Assembly: GCA_023623175.1 (NCBI GenBank) | Contig: JAMNXU010000006.1 | Span: 1-64,000, forward strand | Direction: 5' to 3' | Origin: Bacillota bacterium | Lineage (GTDB): Bacteria > Bacillota > Clostridia > Acetivibrionales > JAMNXU01 | DNA length: 64,000 nucleotides | Shown here: piece by piece, positions 18,091-27,485 of the stretch | How the letters are laid out: every line of letters starts with the position of its first letter | Position numbering within the stretch: position 1 is the stretch's first letter | Translations under genes and position numbers: made by a program | The notes under the pieces: model-generated | What the model saw: only the letters and a program-made list of their open reading frames with translations | The model's database searches: none | What the model was told of the DNA's origin: nothing

Positions 18091-18261
18091 GGGACATTGG
18101 AACGGCATTCTTGGGACACACGGGTGGGACACGGGGACGGTTCTTCTGGGACACGGGGACGGTTCTTCTGTCCCAGCCAGGGACACGGGGACGGTTCTTC
18201 TGTCCCGGCCAGAAGCAGTCGGGTCACGGTAAATGGGACATGGGGACAGTTTACCTGTACC
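18091..18261 (+). repeat. GGGACA-family array E (5 units, +)
   Basis: Units are at 18091-18120 (decayed), 18126-18147 (lacking TGTCCC, fused to the next), 18148-18174, 18180-18206 and 18235-18261 (decayed). The array lies upstream of the ABC permease start, antisense to it, and faces array F across a gene-free 420 bp. Confidence 0.92.
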
Positions 18262-18682
18262 ATTAATAATTACGAATTGCACTGGGGTTCCAACAAGGAA
18301 ATGTAATACACAGCAACGGTTTTAAGAGCTTTGATGACCTCATTTCGGTATGCAAAATTGCGTACAGTTTTTTTACTTTTTTCACTGATTTAACTAAATG
18401 TACCCCTAAGTGTTCTGACTCTTAAAAACATATAAAATGGCGGCATTAAGGCATGAAAGGGAAAGTCAAGAATAAATTAGTCAAAGATTAAAATAGTCAA
18501 AGAATAAATTAGTTAAAGAATAAATTCCTCAAAAAGACTACAGAATCCGGGGAAAACAAAACGAAACAGAAATTAAAACTTTTCAACTGTAATGATATTT
18601 TAGGAATGTCTTAAATCTTCATGAGCTTTTTATGATCGTCATAATCTTTAAGAAAAGAAATAAAGCTCCAGAAACTAAAAGT
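18262..18682. repeat. Gene-free stretch with AT-rich tandem repeat
   Basis: No gene. At 18464-18535 there are about four diverged copies of AGTCAAAGAATAAATT. The rest shows no motif. It lies between the inward-facing arrays E and F. Confidence 0.7.
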
Positions 18683-18757
18683 GGGACACAGGAACCGTCC
18701 CCATGTCCCGAAAGTGGGACAAGAGAACCGTCCCCGTGTCCCGGTCCCCGTGTCCCG
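18683..18757 (-). repeat. GGGACA-family array F (2.5 units, -)
   Basis: Units are at 18683-18709 and 18716-18742, with a partial unit at 18743-18757. The array ends about 20 bp from the rhaD stop and is in sense orientation to rhaD. Unit 1 is the symmetric subtype with CAGGAACCG. Confidence 0.92.
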
Positions 18758-18775
18758 CCCGTGCCACACGTGAGC

Positions 18776-19597
18776 CTATTCATACAGAAATTTTTCAGGC
18801 AATGTGACTCCGAATTCTTTCGCAAGTTTTCTGAAATCGTCCGGCTGAATGGTTTGAAGTTTTGTTTTTTGAATGGACAAAACCTTGACCAGGATTTCGG
18901 CGGCTTTTTCCACGGTGTGCATCAACCCGAATGTGCTGTCAAAGTCCACTCCCGCCGCAAATATTCCATGGTGAGCCCAAATGGCGACATCATATTCCTT
19001 CATCAGCCTGCTGGTTTCTATCGCTATTTCCCTTCCACCGGGAACCATCCATGGTACAACGCCCACGCCGGCGGGAAATACAACCGGGCATTCCGTTGCC
19101 ATTTCCCACAGTTCCCTTGTGAATACCTCATCTTTAAGCGGCAATACAAAAGTCAGCGCTATTATATTGGGAGTATGCGCATGGTAAATCACGCGGTATG
19201 CTCCGCCCGTCGCCATTTTTTTAACTTCATGGTTCATCAGGTGGGTGGGCAGTTCCGAAGTCGGCCTGCCTCCATCGGCCAGGCCCCATACTATCCTGTA
19301 GCGCTCGCCCGTATCGTCGAGCTCTATCATGCCCATGGAATCTTCCGGGTTAATTATTACATTGCGGAAATACTTGCCGCTTCCGGTAACCAGGAAATAT
19401 TCGCGCGCAAGGCCCGGCACCTTTATTCCGGTTGGCTGCCAATCTCCCGGCGTGAAATCTTCTTTTACCATTTCAACTTCTTCGGGTTTCACGCGATAGG
19501 ACAGGTTGCCCCCGTTGCGCTCGTGCCAGCCCTGTTCCCATCCGTCATTGCACATTCTTATAAATCCCTTTGCAAAATCTGCGTCCAGAAGTCTCAT
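18776..19597 (-). CDS. rhaD: Rhamnulose-1-phosphate aldolase
   Basis: RhaD is a zinc class II aldolase that splits L-rhamnulose-1-phosphate into DHAP and L-lactaldehyde, the last step of the rhamnose pathway. At 273 residues it matches the family in GWHERNGGNLSYRV near 23-36, FLVTGSGKYF near 67, the zinc histidines in YRVIYHAHTPNIIAL (near 137-151) and AHHGIFAAGVDF (near 208). It is third in the order rhaB-rhaA-rhaD. A 175-nt degenerate TATCTTxGTCC spacer separates it from rhaA. Confidence 0.95.
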   Translation of the reverse strand: MRLLDADFAKGFIRMCNDGWEQGWHERNGGNLSYRVKPEEVEMVKEDFTPGDWQPTGIKVPGLAREYFLVTGSGKYFRNVIINPEDSMGMIELDDTGERYRIVWGLADGGRPTSELPTHLMNHEVKKMATGGAYRVIYHAHTPNIIALTFVLPLKDEVFTRELWEMATECPVVFPAGVGVVPWMVPGGREIAIETSRLMKEYDVAIWAHHGIFAAGVDFDSTFGLMHTVEKAAEILVKVLSIQKTKLQTIQPDDFRKLAKEFGVTLPEKFLYE

Positions 19598-19599
19598 TG

Positions 19600-19768
19600 C
19601 CCTTTGTCTCCTGCCTTTGTCTCTTATCTTTGTTCCTTAATCTTAGTCTCTTATCTTAACATTATCTAGGTCCATTATCTTGTTCCCTTATCTTAGTCCA
19701 CTGACTTGTTTCCTTCTCAGTCCCCTGGCTTTTTCCTGCTCATTCATTTCTTTTATCTTAAGGTATTT
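19600..19768. repeat. Degenerate repeat in the rhaA-rhaD spacer
   Basis: There are repeated CTTATCTTAGTC and TTGTCTCTTATCTTTG motifs, about 8-10 times and strongly diverged. They fill the whole spacer between rhaD start and rhaA stop. Confidence 0.6.
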
Positions 19769-19771
19769 ATT

Positions 19772-21022
19772 TTATCTTAAAGCCAATACTTCCTCTTCAT
19801 ATTTCATGATGCGTCCGAACCAGTCTTCGGGCACCCCGCACCTGTCGCAGTATTCTTCCCAGATATCGCTGAACGGATAGACTTTCAGTTCCTCCTGCAG
19901 CATCATTAATTCGGTCATGTTGTTCTCATCCTGCAACCTCGCAAGCCTTTCATGGGGCAGGCACAACGCATACAGCAGGGCCTTCTGCCAGCTTCTGAAC
20001 CCCACAACCCATGCGCTTATGCGGTTAATGCTCGCGTCGAAAAAGTCCAGCGCCATATGCACGCGCTCCAGCGCGTTGCAACGAACAATTTCCTTTGCCA
20101 TTTCCCTTGTTTCATCATCAAACAGCAGCACATGGTCGCTGTCCCATCTTACGGGTCTCGTGATGTGCAGCGCTATTTCGGGGAAATAGCATAGAAGCGC
20201 CGGAATTTTGTCCGAAACCGTTTCGGTCGGGTGATAATGCCCGTTGTCCATCAGGGGGATGCAGCCCTTGTTGAAAGCCGCAAACAGCAGCGTGAATTCC
20301 GCCGAACCCACGGTATATGATTCAACGCCTATTCCAAATACTTTCGACTCTATGCATGGTTTTACCAGGTTCCTGTCAAAAGGTTCCGAAAGAATTTCCT
20401 CTATTGATTCCCTGTAGCGAAGTCTCGGTCCCATCCGGTCGGCCGGAATGTCCTTGTACCCGTCGCCGGTCCATATATTCATAACGCACGGGATCCCGGT
20501 TTCCCTCGCAAAGTATTCGGATATCCTGATACATACCTTCCCATGCTCAATCCAGAACTTCCTTGTCTCTTCGCACGGGCTTGACAGCGTCAGTCCGTCC
20601 TTCACCTTCGGGTGGGAGAAGAAAGTCGGGTTAAAATCTATGCCAAGGCCTCTTTCTTTCGCAAATTCCACCCATTTTGCAAAATGTTTAGGCTCGAGCC
20701 TGTCGCGGTCGGCAAACTCGCCATCTTCAAATATCGCGTAACAGGCGTGCAGGTTTAATTTTTTCTTTCCGGGCATCAGGCGCATTGCAAAATCCATATC
20801 CTGCATGAGCTGTTCGGGCGTCGTGGCTTTCCCCCTGTAGTTGCCCGTGGCCTGGATGCCGCCCGTCAGGGGTCCCTTGTAGTCAAAACCCGTCACATCA
20901 TCCCCCTGCCAGCAGTGAACTGACACGGGAACCTCCTTCAACCGCTCCATCGCCGCTTCCACGTCCACACCGATTTCCGCGTATTTGCGTTTTGCATACT
21001 CGAACCTGTCTTTCATGCGCAT
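19772..21022 (-). CDS. rhaA: L-rhamnose isomerase
   Basis: RhaA converts L-rhamnose to L-rhamnulose, using Mn2+ or Zn2+ in a TIM barrel. The 416 residues include SVHCWQGDDVTGFD near 33, GKKKLNLHACYA near 105, GIDFNPTFFSHPK near 150 and NGHYHPTETVSDK near 260, carrying the metal ligands. The length is normal. It lies between rhaB (94 nt upstream, separated by a 3-copy tandem repeat) and rhaD. Confidence 0.96.
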   Translation of the reverse strand: MRMKDRFEYAKRKYAEIGVDVEAAMERLKEVPVSVHCWQGDDVTGFDYKGPLTGGIQATGNYRGKATTPEQLMQDMDFAMRLMPGKKKLNLHACYAIFEDGEFADRDRLEPKHFAKWVEFAKERGLGIDFNPTFFSHPKVKDGLTLSSPCEETRKFWIEHGKVCIRISEYFARETGIPCVMNIWTGDGYKDIPADRMGPRLRYRESIEEILSEPFDRNLVKPCIESKVFGIGVESYTVGSAEFTLLFAAFNKGCIPLMDNGHYHPTETVSDKIPALLCYFPEIALHITRPVRWDSDHVLLFDDETREMAKEIVRCNALERVHMALDFFDASINRISAWVVGFRSWQKALLYALCLPHERLARLQDENNMTELMMLQEELKVYPFSDIWEEYCDRCGVPEDWFGRIMKYEEEVLALR

Positions 21023-21032
21023 ACCTCCCCAT

Positions 21033-21108
21033 AAGGCTTAATCTTGCACCAAAAAGGACGTTAATCTTATACTAAAAAGGCGTTAATCTTACACCAAAAG
21101 GACCTTAA
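21033..21108. repeat. Tandem repeat, about 25 bp x 3
   Basis: There are three close copies of GTTAATCTTACACCAAAAAG. They fill the spacer between the rhaA start and the rhaB stop. Confidence 0.88.
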
Positions 21109-21115
21109 TACAGAT

Positions 21116-22519
21116 TTATACGGCTTCATACACGACCGGCCGGAAGGAATTCGCAATGCACTCCCTTGCCTCCTTCAAGCCTCCGAGTTCCCCCGCCGCA
21201 ATCATTTGCACCGCGATATTCCCGATGGCCGTAGCCTCGTCGGGTCCCGCGCACACTGTCCTGCCCGTCGCCTTTGCCGTCAATTCATTCAAATACCCGG
21301 CATTGGCGCCTCCACCGATTACATTTATCTGCGAAAAGGTTTTGCCGGTTACCTGCTCTATCTCCTTCAGGGTTTCCCCGTAGCAGTGGGCGAGGCTCCG
21401 GTAAACCACCGCGGCCATCTGGGGCAGCGTCACGGGAACTTGCTGCCCGCTTTCTTCGCAGGCCTTCTGAATTTCCTTGCACATGCTCGCGGGAGCAAAA
21501 AAGCGGCTGTCATTGCAGTTAACTATGGACGCAATCGTTTCCCTGGAAGCCTGCTCGCATAATTCACCGTATGAGATGTTTTCGTCCATTTCTTTTTTGA
21601 CATTCTGTATCATCCACAATCCCATTATATTTTTCAGGAATCGGAACCTGTAATTATACCCGCCTTCGTTTGTGAAATTGTATTTCATGCTCTGCAATGA
21701 GCAGTTGGCTTCCGCAAGTTCCGTTCCCATGAGCGACCAGGTGCCGGAACTGATGTACAGTAAGTTTTCATCAGCGCTGGGAACCGCAATAACCGCTGAC
21801 GCCGTGTCATGGGTGGCCGGCAGCACGACTTTGCAGTTAAATCCCACTTCTGCCCGGACCTCTTCTGAAAGCTCACCCAGTTCAGATCCCGGTTGGCGCA
21901 ATGGCTGGAAAATATGCTTCGGATAACCGAGCAGCTCAATCAAGTCCCAGTTCCAGTCCTTTGTCCCGGGATGCACCAGCTGGGTAGTTGTAGCATTGGT
22001 ATATTCTGAAGAAGTAACTCCTGTCAGCCTGTAATGTAAATAATCCGGAATCATGAGCATTTTATCCGCCTTCTGCAAATGCTCCGGGTTCTTCACCCTA
22101 ATTGCCATCAGCTGATATATGCTGTTAAATATCTGTTTTTGAATTCCCGTTATTTCGTACAGTTTTGTTTCATCTACGAATTCATAAACAACCCTGTCCA
22201 TTCCCGCGGTGCGGTTGTCGCGGTAGGCAACGGCATTGCCGATAATATTTCCCTGTGCGTCAAGCAGGACGAAATCAACTCCCCAGGTGTCAATTCCCAT
22301 GCTTACGGGAATTTTACCGGCTTCAGCGCATTTTTTCATTCCTGCCTTGATTTCTTCAAAAAGCCTTTCAATGTCCCAGACCAGTTGCGCGTCGCGTTCA
22401 ATCATGCCGTTGGGAAAGCGATAGATTTCTTCGAGCCTGATTTTCCCGCCATCAAGATGCGCCAGGATATGTCGGCCGCTCGACGCGCCGATATCAACAG
22501 CCAAAAAATACTTTTCCAT
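21116..22519 (-). CDS. rhaB: Rhamnulokinase
   Basis: RhaB phosphorylates L-rhamnulose at C1 with ATP. The 467-residue FGGY-kinase fold opens MEKYFLAVDIGASSGRHI (phosphate-1 loop). MGIDTWGVDFVLLD near 78 carries the catalytic Asp region, LPATHDTASAV near 246 and INVIGGGANAGYLNEL near 397 are conserved. Start 22519 is set by AGGGAG 7 nt upstream; the longer in-frame reading has no ribosome binding site. It is first in the rhaBAD operon. No lactaldehyde reductase, rhaM mutarotase, regulator or transporter is next to it. Confidence 0.95.
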   Translation of the reverse strand: MEKYFLAVDIGASSGRHILAHLDGGKIRLEEIYRFPNGMIERDAQLVWDIERLFEEIKAGMKKCAEAGKIPVSMGIDTWGVDFVLLDAQGNIIGNAVAYRDNRTAGMDRVVYEFVDETKLYEITGIQKQIFNSIYQLMAIRVKNPEHLQKADKMLMIPDYLHYRLTGVTSSEYTNATTTQLVHPGTKDWNWDLIELLGYPKHIFQPLRQPGSELGELSEEVRAEVGFNCKVVLPATHDTASAVIAVPSADENLLYISSGTWSLMGTELAEANCSLQSMKYNFTNEGGYNYRFRFLKNIMGLWMIQNVKKEMDENISYGELCEQASRETIASIVNCNDSRFFAPASMCKEIQKACEESGQQVPVTLPQMAAVVYRSLAHCYGETLKEIEQVTGKTFSQINVIGGGANAGYLNELTAKATGRTVCAGPDEATAIGNIAVQMIAAGELGGLKEARECIANSFRPVVYEAV

Positions 22520-22569
22520 ATTGCTTCTCCCTGCACACTTTGCCTTAATTAGCATAATTAACTACTTCG

Positions 22570-22599
22570 ATTATATCTCTTTTTGCTACGGCAAAAAAG
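22570..22599 (-). promoter_or_regulatory. rhaB promoter with inverted-repeat operator
   Basis: TATAAT lies at 22570-22575 (minus strand). Directly upstream, at 22579-22599, is the inverted repeat CTTTTTTGCC-GTA-GCAAAAAG, which covers the spacer/-35 region. A regulator site is likely there, but no regulator gene is adjacent. Confidence 0.5.
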
Positions 22600-22661
22600 G
22601 ACCTAATCATTTTCCCATCACATTTTAAGGGAAACGGAATTGCAAAAACAGCTAAAGAATT

Positions 22662-22700
22662 CTATAAAAAATTACCCCCATAACTTAACTTATGGGGGGT
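22662..22700 (-). terminator. Terminator after the flavodiiron/tautomerase operon
   Basis: ACCCCCATAA (22674-22683) pairs with TTATGGGGGGT (22690-22700), with minus-strand T-rich sequence after it. It separates this operon from rhaB. Confidence 0.8.
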
Positions 22701-22762
22701 TTCCTGCATGTAAATGCGATTGTTAAACCTGCATATGCTGATGCCAAATTATAGCCCCGGGT

Positions 22763-22993
22763 TTATTCGCACGTATAACCCGGTTTTACATAAAGATCCT
22801 TTTCGTTTGGAGCAATATCCACATCCCAGACTTTCTGCTTCCATTCCTCTCTCGGGATTTCGCGGATATCAACCGATACGTGCGACAGGTCGCATCCCAT
22901 GATTTCGGCTATGTCCTGCGCAACCCTGTCGGCGCATTTCTTTTTCTGTTCCTCGGTCCTGCCGGGATAGCACTTGATAATTACATGCGGCAT
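22763..22993 (-). CDS. 4-oxalocrotonate tautomerase family protein
   Basis: This 76-residue tautomerase begins MPHVIIKCYPGRTEEQKKK. Pro2 becomes the catalytic N-terminal proline after Met removal. DLSHVSVDIREIPREEW is the second conserved block. The length is close to the PptA-like subgroup rather than the 62-residue 4-OT. It follows the flavodiiron gene by 48 nt in the same direction and precedes a terminator, so the two form an operon. The physiological substrate is unknown. Confidence 0.92.
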   Translation of the reverse strand: MPHVIIKCYPGRTEEQKKKCADRVAQDIAEIMGCDLSHVSVDIREIPREEWKQKVWDVDIAPNEKDLYVKPGYTCE

Positions 22994-23040
22994 GATAACA
23001 CCTCCGGATTTTTATTCATTTCACACAACTTTTCCTGCTT

Positions 23041-24264
23041 TTATTCCACAACTTTCGAGCCCATTTTCTTTATCAGCTCCAGCACCCTTGCTTCTATCCG
23101 CGCAAGATCCTCTTGCCTCGGAGCTCCCTCAAACTCCACGGACTCAATGAAATCCCATTTCATATTATTCCTTTCCAGTATCTCTTTTAACTCCTTTTCC
23201 GCACCGCCGGACCACCCGTAGGAGCCAAACCTGAATGCCGCCTTGCCCGTTATCCTTTTTCTGCCGAGTTCATTCAATGCCGTTGCGACAGGCGGGAAAA
23301 GCTTGTACTCATAAGTCGGGGCTGCAATAATTACGCCGGCCGCCCTGAAAACGGTCGCCACCATTTCGCTTTCACTTTTCAGCGGCATTTGGAGCTTGCT
23401 GTACCGGACTCCTTCCCTCCTTAGCACTTCCTCGACATGTTTAACCGCTTTCTCGGTCATTCCGTACATTGAGCCCCATAGTATCGCAATTTCATTTTTG
23501 CCGGCTCCTTCAGCATACTGTGAATACCTGCAATAGTCATTTATAATTTTCTGCGGATTTTTCCTGTAAACCGGTCCGTGCCCCGGCGCTATAATATTTA
23601 TATCCAGCGATCTTGCCTTCTCAATCGCCTTTTTCAGGCTTGGCGTAAATGTCGCCATGACATTGGAATAATATCTTATCGCCTCGAACTCAAAGAACTC
23701 TTCCTCTTCGGGCGTAAGCTCGTCGTCGAAACAGTGCTCTCCCATCCTTCCGAAAGCCCCGAACATGTCACACGAGAAAAGCGTTTTGGTATCCCTCTCG
23801 TAAGTGTACATGGTATCAGGCCAGTGCACGTTCGGCACCGGGTGGAAACTCAGCACCTTGCCCTTTCCGAGGTCCAGCGTGTCTCCTTCCTTCACTACCC
23901 TTATTTTATCTTCGCCATAAAAGGAAGATACCATCCTGGCCGCCCTGTCGGTGCATACTATCGTAAAATCATCCTTTATTTTGCGGAAATTTGAAATCCA
24001 TCCTGAATGGTCCGGTTCCATGTGATTTACAACCAGGTAATCTATGCTTTGAGGCGCAACGCCTATTTCTTCGAGGTTCTTATAAAGGGTCTCGGGCACC
24101 CCGTCCCAACCGATCACTCCGTCAATGATTGCGGTCTTTTCCCCCTGGACAATGTAAGAGTTAAGCGTCACACCGTTAGCAATCTCCCATATGCCTTCGA
24201 ACAGTATATCTTCAACGTTCATTGTAAGCATGTGTATTCCGTCCGCTATTTTCAGTTTCTTCAT
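23041..24264 (-). CDS. FprA-type flavodiiron protein (O2/NO reductase)
   Basis: Flavodiiron proteins reduce O2 to water (or NO to N2O) in anaerobes. This 407-residue protein has an N-terminal metallo-beta-lactamase domain with di-iron ligands HMEPDHSG (near 82-89), VHWPDTMYTY (near 147), CDMFGAF (near 166) and APGHGPVY (near 227). A C-terminal flavodoxin domain starts IAILWGSMYGMTEKAV (near 253). All ligands look present. GGGGG lies 7 nt before ATG. There is no rubredoxin domain, so an external electron donor is needed. It shares an operon with the tautomerase. Confidence 0.95.
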   Translation of the reverse strand: MKKLKIADGIHMLTMNVEDILFEGIWEIANGVTLNSYIVQGEKTAIIDGVIGWDGVPETLYKNLEEIGVAPQSIDYLVVNHMEPDHSGWISNFRKIKDDFTIVCTDRAARMVSSFYGEDKIRVVKEGDTLDLGKGKVLSFHPVPNVHWPDTMYTYERDTKTLFSCDMFGAFGRMGEHCFDDELTPEEEEFFEFEAIRYYSNVMATFTPSLKKAIEKARSLDINIIAPGHGPVYRKNPQKIINDYCRYSQYAEGAGKNEIAILWGSMYGMTEKAVKHVEEVLRREGVRYSKLQMPLKSESEMVATVFRAAGVIIAAPTYEYKLFPPVATALNELGRKRITGKAAFRFGSYGWSGGAEKELKEILERNNMKWDFIESVEFEGAPRQEDLARIEARVLELIKKMGSKVVE

Positions 24265-24332
24265 CGCTTGTCCCCCTTTCTTTTAATGTAATAATACAAT
24301 GTCGGAAAAAAAGTGTCAAAACTTGACTGCGC

Positions 24333-24435
24333 GGGACACGGGCGCGGGACACGGGGACGGTTCTCTTGTCCCAATCCCGGGACACGGGGACGGTTCTCTT
24401 GTCCCGGCATGCATGGGGACCGTTCTCTTTCCAGG
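24333..24435 (+). repeat. GGGACA-family array G (3-4 units, +)
   Basis: There is a partial unit at 24333-24345, full units at 24346-24372 and 24379-24405, and a decayed one at 24412-24435. It lies upstream of the flavodiiron gene, antisense to it, and faces array H across 75 bp. Confidence 0.92.
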
Positions 24436-24510
24436 AGAAGTCAGATCCTGAAAATGTGTGCTCAAGGCAAAATTTACCCAAGTGGTTGAAAATTTTCAGC
24501 CATATCAAAT

Positions 24511-24590
24511 GGGACACAGGAACCGTCCCCGTGTCCTAGGAACCGTCCCCATGTCCCACCCATGGTACGCAGGAACCGTCCCCGTGTCCC
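24511..24590 (-). repeat. GGGACA-family array H (3 units, -)
   Basis: Units are at 24511-24537, 24538-24557 (partial) and 24564-24590, all of the symmetric CAGGAACCG subtype. The array lies 28 bp after the TetR stop and in sense orientation to it. Confidence 0.92.
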
Positions 24591-24618
24591 GCCTCGTCTC
24601 TGTGTCCCTCCCCTCATA

Positions 24619-25233
24619 TCATTTTCCCTTCAGAAGGTCTATCAGCCCCATCGTAAGCTTTATAACCGTTTCCGCCATGTAATGCGTTGATTTTTTCATG
24701 TCATCGTCAAGCCATTTTTGCACAAACCCGACGCACCCGGTTATGGTAAACGAATATACATATTCGGCTTCATCTTTCGTTACGCCGCTGTTTTTGGTCA
24801 ATTCAGAAATAATCGGGTCGTATACTAGCTTCATGACCTTTTTTTGAAAATGCAGGCCGCCGCGTTCGCTGAGCAGGAGCTTGCAGAGTTTTGCGTTTTC
24901 CTTTATGTATTCGAAAATTTTCTCAGCGAGCAGCACATGGTCGGCCTGTTTGCTTTTACGCCCCGGTTCGCCGTGATAATCCCTGATATTGTCAAGCATG
25001 TCAAGATATTCCTTGATATTGTCAAGAAACTCGTCCTCTATTTTTCGCAGCAAATCATACTGGTCATTGTAATGCGCATAAAAGGTCGCACGATTTATGT
25101 CCGCATTCTCACAGATCTCCTTGATGGTAATCTCGGAAATGTCTTTCTTTTCAAGCAGGTCTATAAAAGCTTCCTTTATCACCATCCTGGTATATTTGAC
25201 CCTTCTGTCAATCTTCTGGTTTTTCAATGACAA
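24619..25233 (-). CDS. TetR/AcrR family transcriptional regulator
   Basis: This 204-residue regulator has the N-terminal helix-turn-helix ITIKEICENADINRATFYAHYNDQYDLL (about 36-63, broken as ITIKEICENADINRATFYAHY). The C-terminal ligand domain is of the DhaS/TetR_C type. It diverges from the MMPL transporter gene with a 160-nt intergenic region and most likely controls it; many TetR regulators repress adjacent exporters. AACAAC and GTTGTT arms near 25289-25322 might be an operator, but the symmetry is weak. Confidence 0.92.
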   Translation of the reverse strand: MSLKNQKIDRRVKYTRMVIKEAFIDLLEKKDISEITIKEICENADINRATFYAHYNDQYDLLRKIEDEFLDNIKEYLDMLDNIRDYHGEPGRKSKQADHVLLAEKIFEYIKENAKLCKLLLSERGGLHFQKKVMKLVYDPIISELTKNSGVTKDEAEYVYSFTITGCVGFVQKWLDDDMKKSTHYMAETVIKLTMGLIDLLKGK

Positions 25234-25396
25234 CCCTCCAATTATTAAAAAATTGTAAATTTTTAATCACTTGGGCTCTTTGTGTTTAACAACTAACATT
25301 TATTAATTATCTGTTTGTTGTATTATTATCACGGTGTCATTAAACTATATATGCAACGATTTGTCAACACAATGTTTATTATCAAGGGAGGGGCCT

Positions 25397-27484
25397 ATGG
25401 AAACATTTTTCGAATCAATTGTTAAGCACAAAAAAACTGTACTATCTGTCTTCCTGGTCGTCGCTGTAATCAGTGCCATTTTAATACCGCTGGTCCCGGT
25501 AAATTACAACATCGTCGATTATTTGCCTAAAGACGCGCAATCCACCGTCGCAATAGAGGTAATTAAGGATGAATTCGGCGATGAGCTTCCCAATGCGAAG
25601 GTATTGCTTACAAATGTGTCAATAACAGAAGTCCTGGAATACAAGGAAAAATTATCGGCAATTGACGGGGTCGCTTCAGTGACCTGGCTTGACGACATTG
25701 TCGGTCTTGACACGCTGAAAACTACGCCCCTTGAGTTCCTGGATTTCTCCGTAGTAAAAAACTACTACAAGGATAACAACGCTTTGCTGACCCTGACCGT
25801 TGAAAGCGGAAAAGAAGCTAAAGCCATTGATGCCATTTATGAACTGATAGGCGAAAACAACGCTGCATCGGGAGAAGCCGTAAATATAGCAAAAATACAG
25901 GAAATGTCGGTTACAGAAGTTCTCAAGGCACTGGCAATACTGCTGCCCATTATAATAATCATTTTGCTGATTTCGACCACCTCATGGATTGAGCCGCTGC
26001 TGTTCCTGATGGCCATTGGTGTGGCAGTTGTGATCAACATGGGAACAAACATCATATTCAATGAAATATCATTCATAACGCTGACAGTGAGCCCCATTCT
26101 GCAGCTTGCCGTGTCCATGGACTACGCGATTTTCCTGCTTCACAGCTTCAATGACCTGCGTGCAAGCCATTATGCACCAAAAGCAATGGTTCTCGCAATG
26201 AAGCGGTCTCTTTCCACTGTCGCTGCAAGCGCCGTTACAACGTTAATTGGCTTTGCAGCGCTGATGTTTATGCGTTTCGGCATCGGTGCGAATCTGGGGC
26301 TTAACCTGTTCAAGGGTGTTGCGCTCAGCTTTGTTTCCGTCATGGTGTTCCTGCCCGTCGTCACGCTGCTCACCTACAGGGTAATTGACAGAACAAGGCA
26401 CAGGATGATAATGCCGAGTTTCAGAAAAGCAGGGCGCGTGATAATGAAAATCAGGATACCGTTTCTCGTGCTTTCCCTGCTGATCGTTGTGCCGGCATTT
26501 CTTGCCCAGTCCAATGTCGAATTTATATACGGCAGCGGCGTCGTTACCGATGTTGACAGGCTTAAAAGAGATACATCGCTCATCGAAGAGAAATTCAGCG
26601 AGGAGAACATGCTCGCCCTGCTGGTTCCGAAAGAAAACCCGGGTAAAGAATCGGAGCTTTGTGACGAGCTTTCCCATATACCTCATGTGACCGGCGTTGT
26701 TTCCTATATCACTTCCGTCGGCTCCGAGATCCCGCGTGAATATGTTCCTGAAGACGCTGCAAAACAGTTTTATTCGGAAAACTATGCAAGGATACTTATA
26801 TATACGGACACCGAAGAAGAAGGTGAAGACGCTTTTACAACCGTTCAGAATATCATGGATACCGCCGCGAAGCACTATGACTCGTATTACCTTGCAGGGC
26901 AGAGCGCCACGCTGTATGACATGAAAAATGTTGTATCCGTCGACACGACCGTAGTCAATCTGATGGCTATTGGAGGCATTTTCATCGTTTTGCTGCTTAC
27001 TTTCCGTTCCCTTGTACTGCCACTTCTCTTAATTTTCACGATTGAGGCGGCAATTTGGATCAACCTGTCCTTCCCGTACTTTGCCGGAAATGCACTGAGC
27101 TTTGTCGGGTACCTGATTGTAAGCACCGTCCAGCTCGGAGCCACGGTTGACTACGCGATACTGTTCACGAACAATTATATAAACAACAGGGCTGCCCTTT
27201 ACAAAAAGGACGCCATGAGGAAAACAATAGAAGACAACCTCGTTGCCATACTGATATCCGCAGGAATTCTGTCAATGGCCGGATATTCAATGGCATTTAC
27301 TTCGGCCAACCCCATCATATCCGACATTGGAACGCTGCTCGGCAGGGGAACGATCCTGTCCTTTACCATGGTGTCTTTTGTACTGCCAGCACTGCTCGTG
27401 CTGTTTGATGAAATAATCCGGAGAACAACGCTGAAAAGCAAGTTTAAAAAGAACGGCTACAGCGGACAAAATCTCATCGAGTAA
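25397..27484 (+). CDS. MMPL/RND family transporter
   Basis: This 695-residue protein has two RND-type halves. TM1 is KTVLSVFLVVAVISAILIPL, a soluble loop covers about 35-170, five helices are near 180-330 with the motif PILQLAVSMDYAIFLLHSF (near 235), and the repeat in the second half is STVQLGATVDYAILFTN (near 580). The two Asp-Tyr-Ala-Ile motifs are the proton-relay sites of the family. Start 25397 has GGGAGGGG 4 nt upstream; a TTG at 25334 lacks one. It is followed 240 nt later by a secreted coiled-coil protein, a common pairing, suggesting export of a lipid or hydrophobic compound. Confidence 0.94.
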   Translation: METFFESIVKHKKTVLSVFLVVAVISAILIPLVPVNYNIVDYLPKDAQSTVAIEVIKDEFGDELPNAKVLLTNVSITEVLEYKEKLSAIDGVASVTWLDDIVGLDTLKTTPLEFLDFSVVKNYYKDNNALLTLTVESGKEAKAIDAIYELIGENNAASGEAVNIAKIQEMSVTEVLKALAILLPIIIIILLISTTSWIEPLLFLMAIGVAVVINMGTNIIFNEISFITLTVSPILQLAVSMDYAIFLLHSFNDLRASHYAPKAMVLAMKRSLSTVAASAVTTLIGFAALMFMRFGIGANLGLNLFKGVALSFVSVMVFLPVVTLLTYRVIDRTRHRMIMPSFRKAGRVIMKIRIPFLVLSLLIVVPAFLAQSNVEFIYGSGVVTDVDRLKRDTSLIEEKFSEENMLALLVPKENPGKESELCDELSHIPHVTGVVSYITSVGSEIPREYVPEDAAKQFYSENYARILIYTDTEEEGEDAFTTVQNIMDTAAKHYDSYYLAGQSATLYDMKNVVSVDTTVVNLMAIGGIFIVLLLTFRSLVLPLLLIFTIEAAIWINLSFPYFAGNALSFVGYLIVSTVQLGATVDYAILFTNNYINNRAALYKKDAMRKTIEDNLVAILISAGILSMAGYSMAFTSANPIISDIGTLLGRGTILSFTMVSFVLPALLVLFDEIIRRTTLKSKFKKNGYSGQNLIE

Positions 27485-27485
27485 A

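Noticed and set aside
18091-18261. GGGACA arrays as CRISPR
   Set aside because: Units are 27 bp but spacers are only 4-7 bp, array sizes are 1-5 units, orientation flips between arrays, and no cas genes are present.
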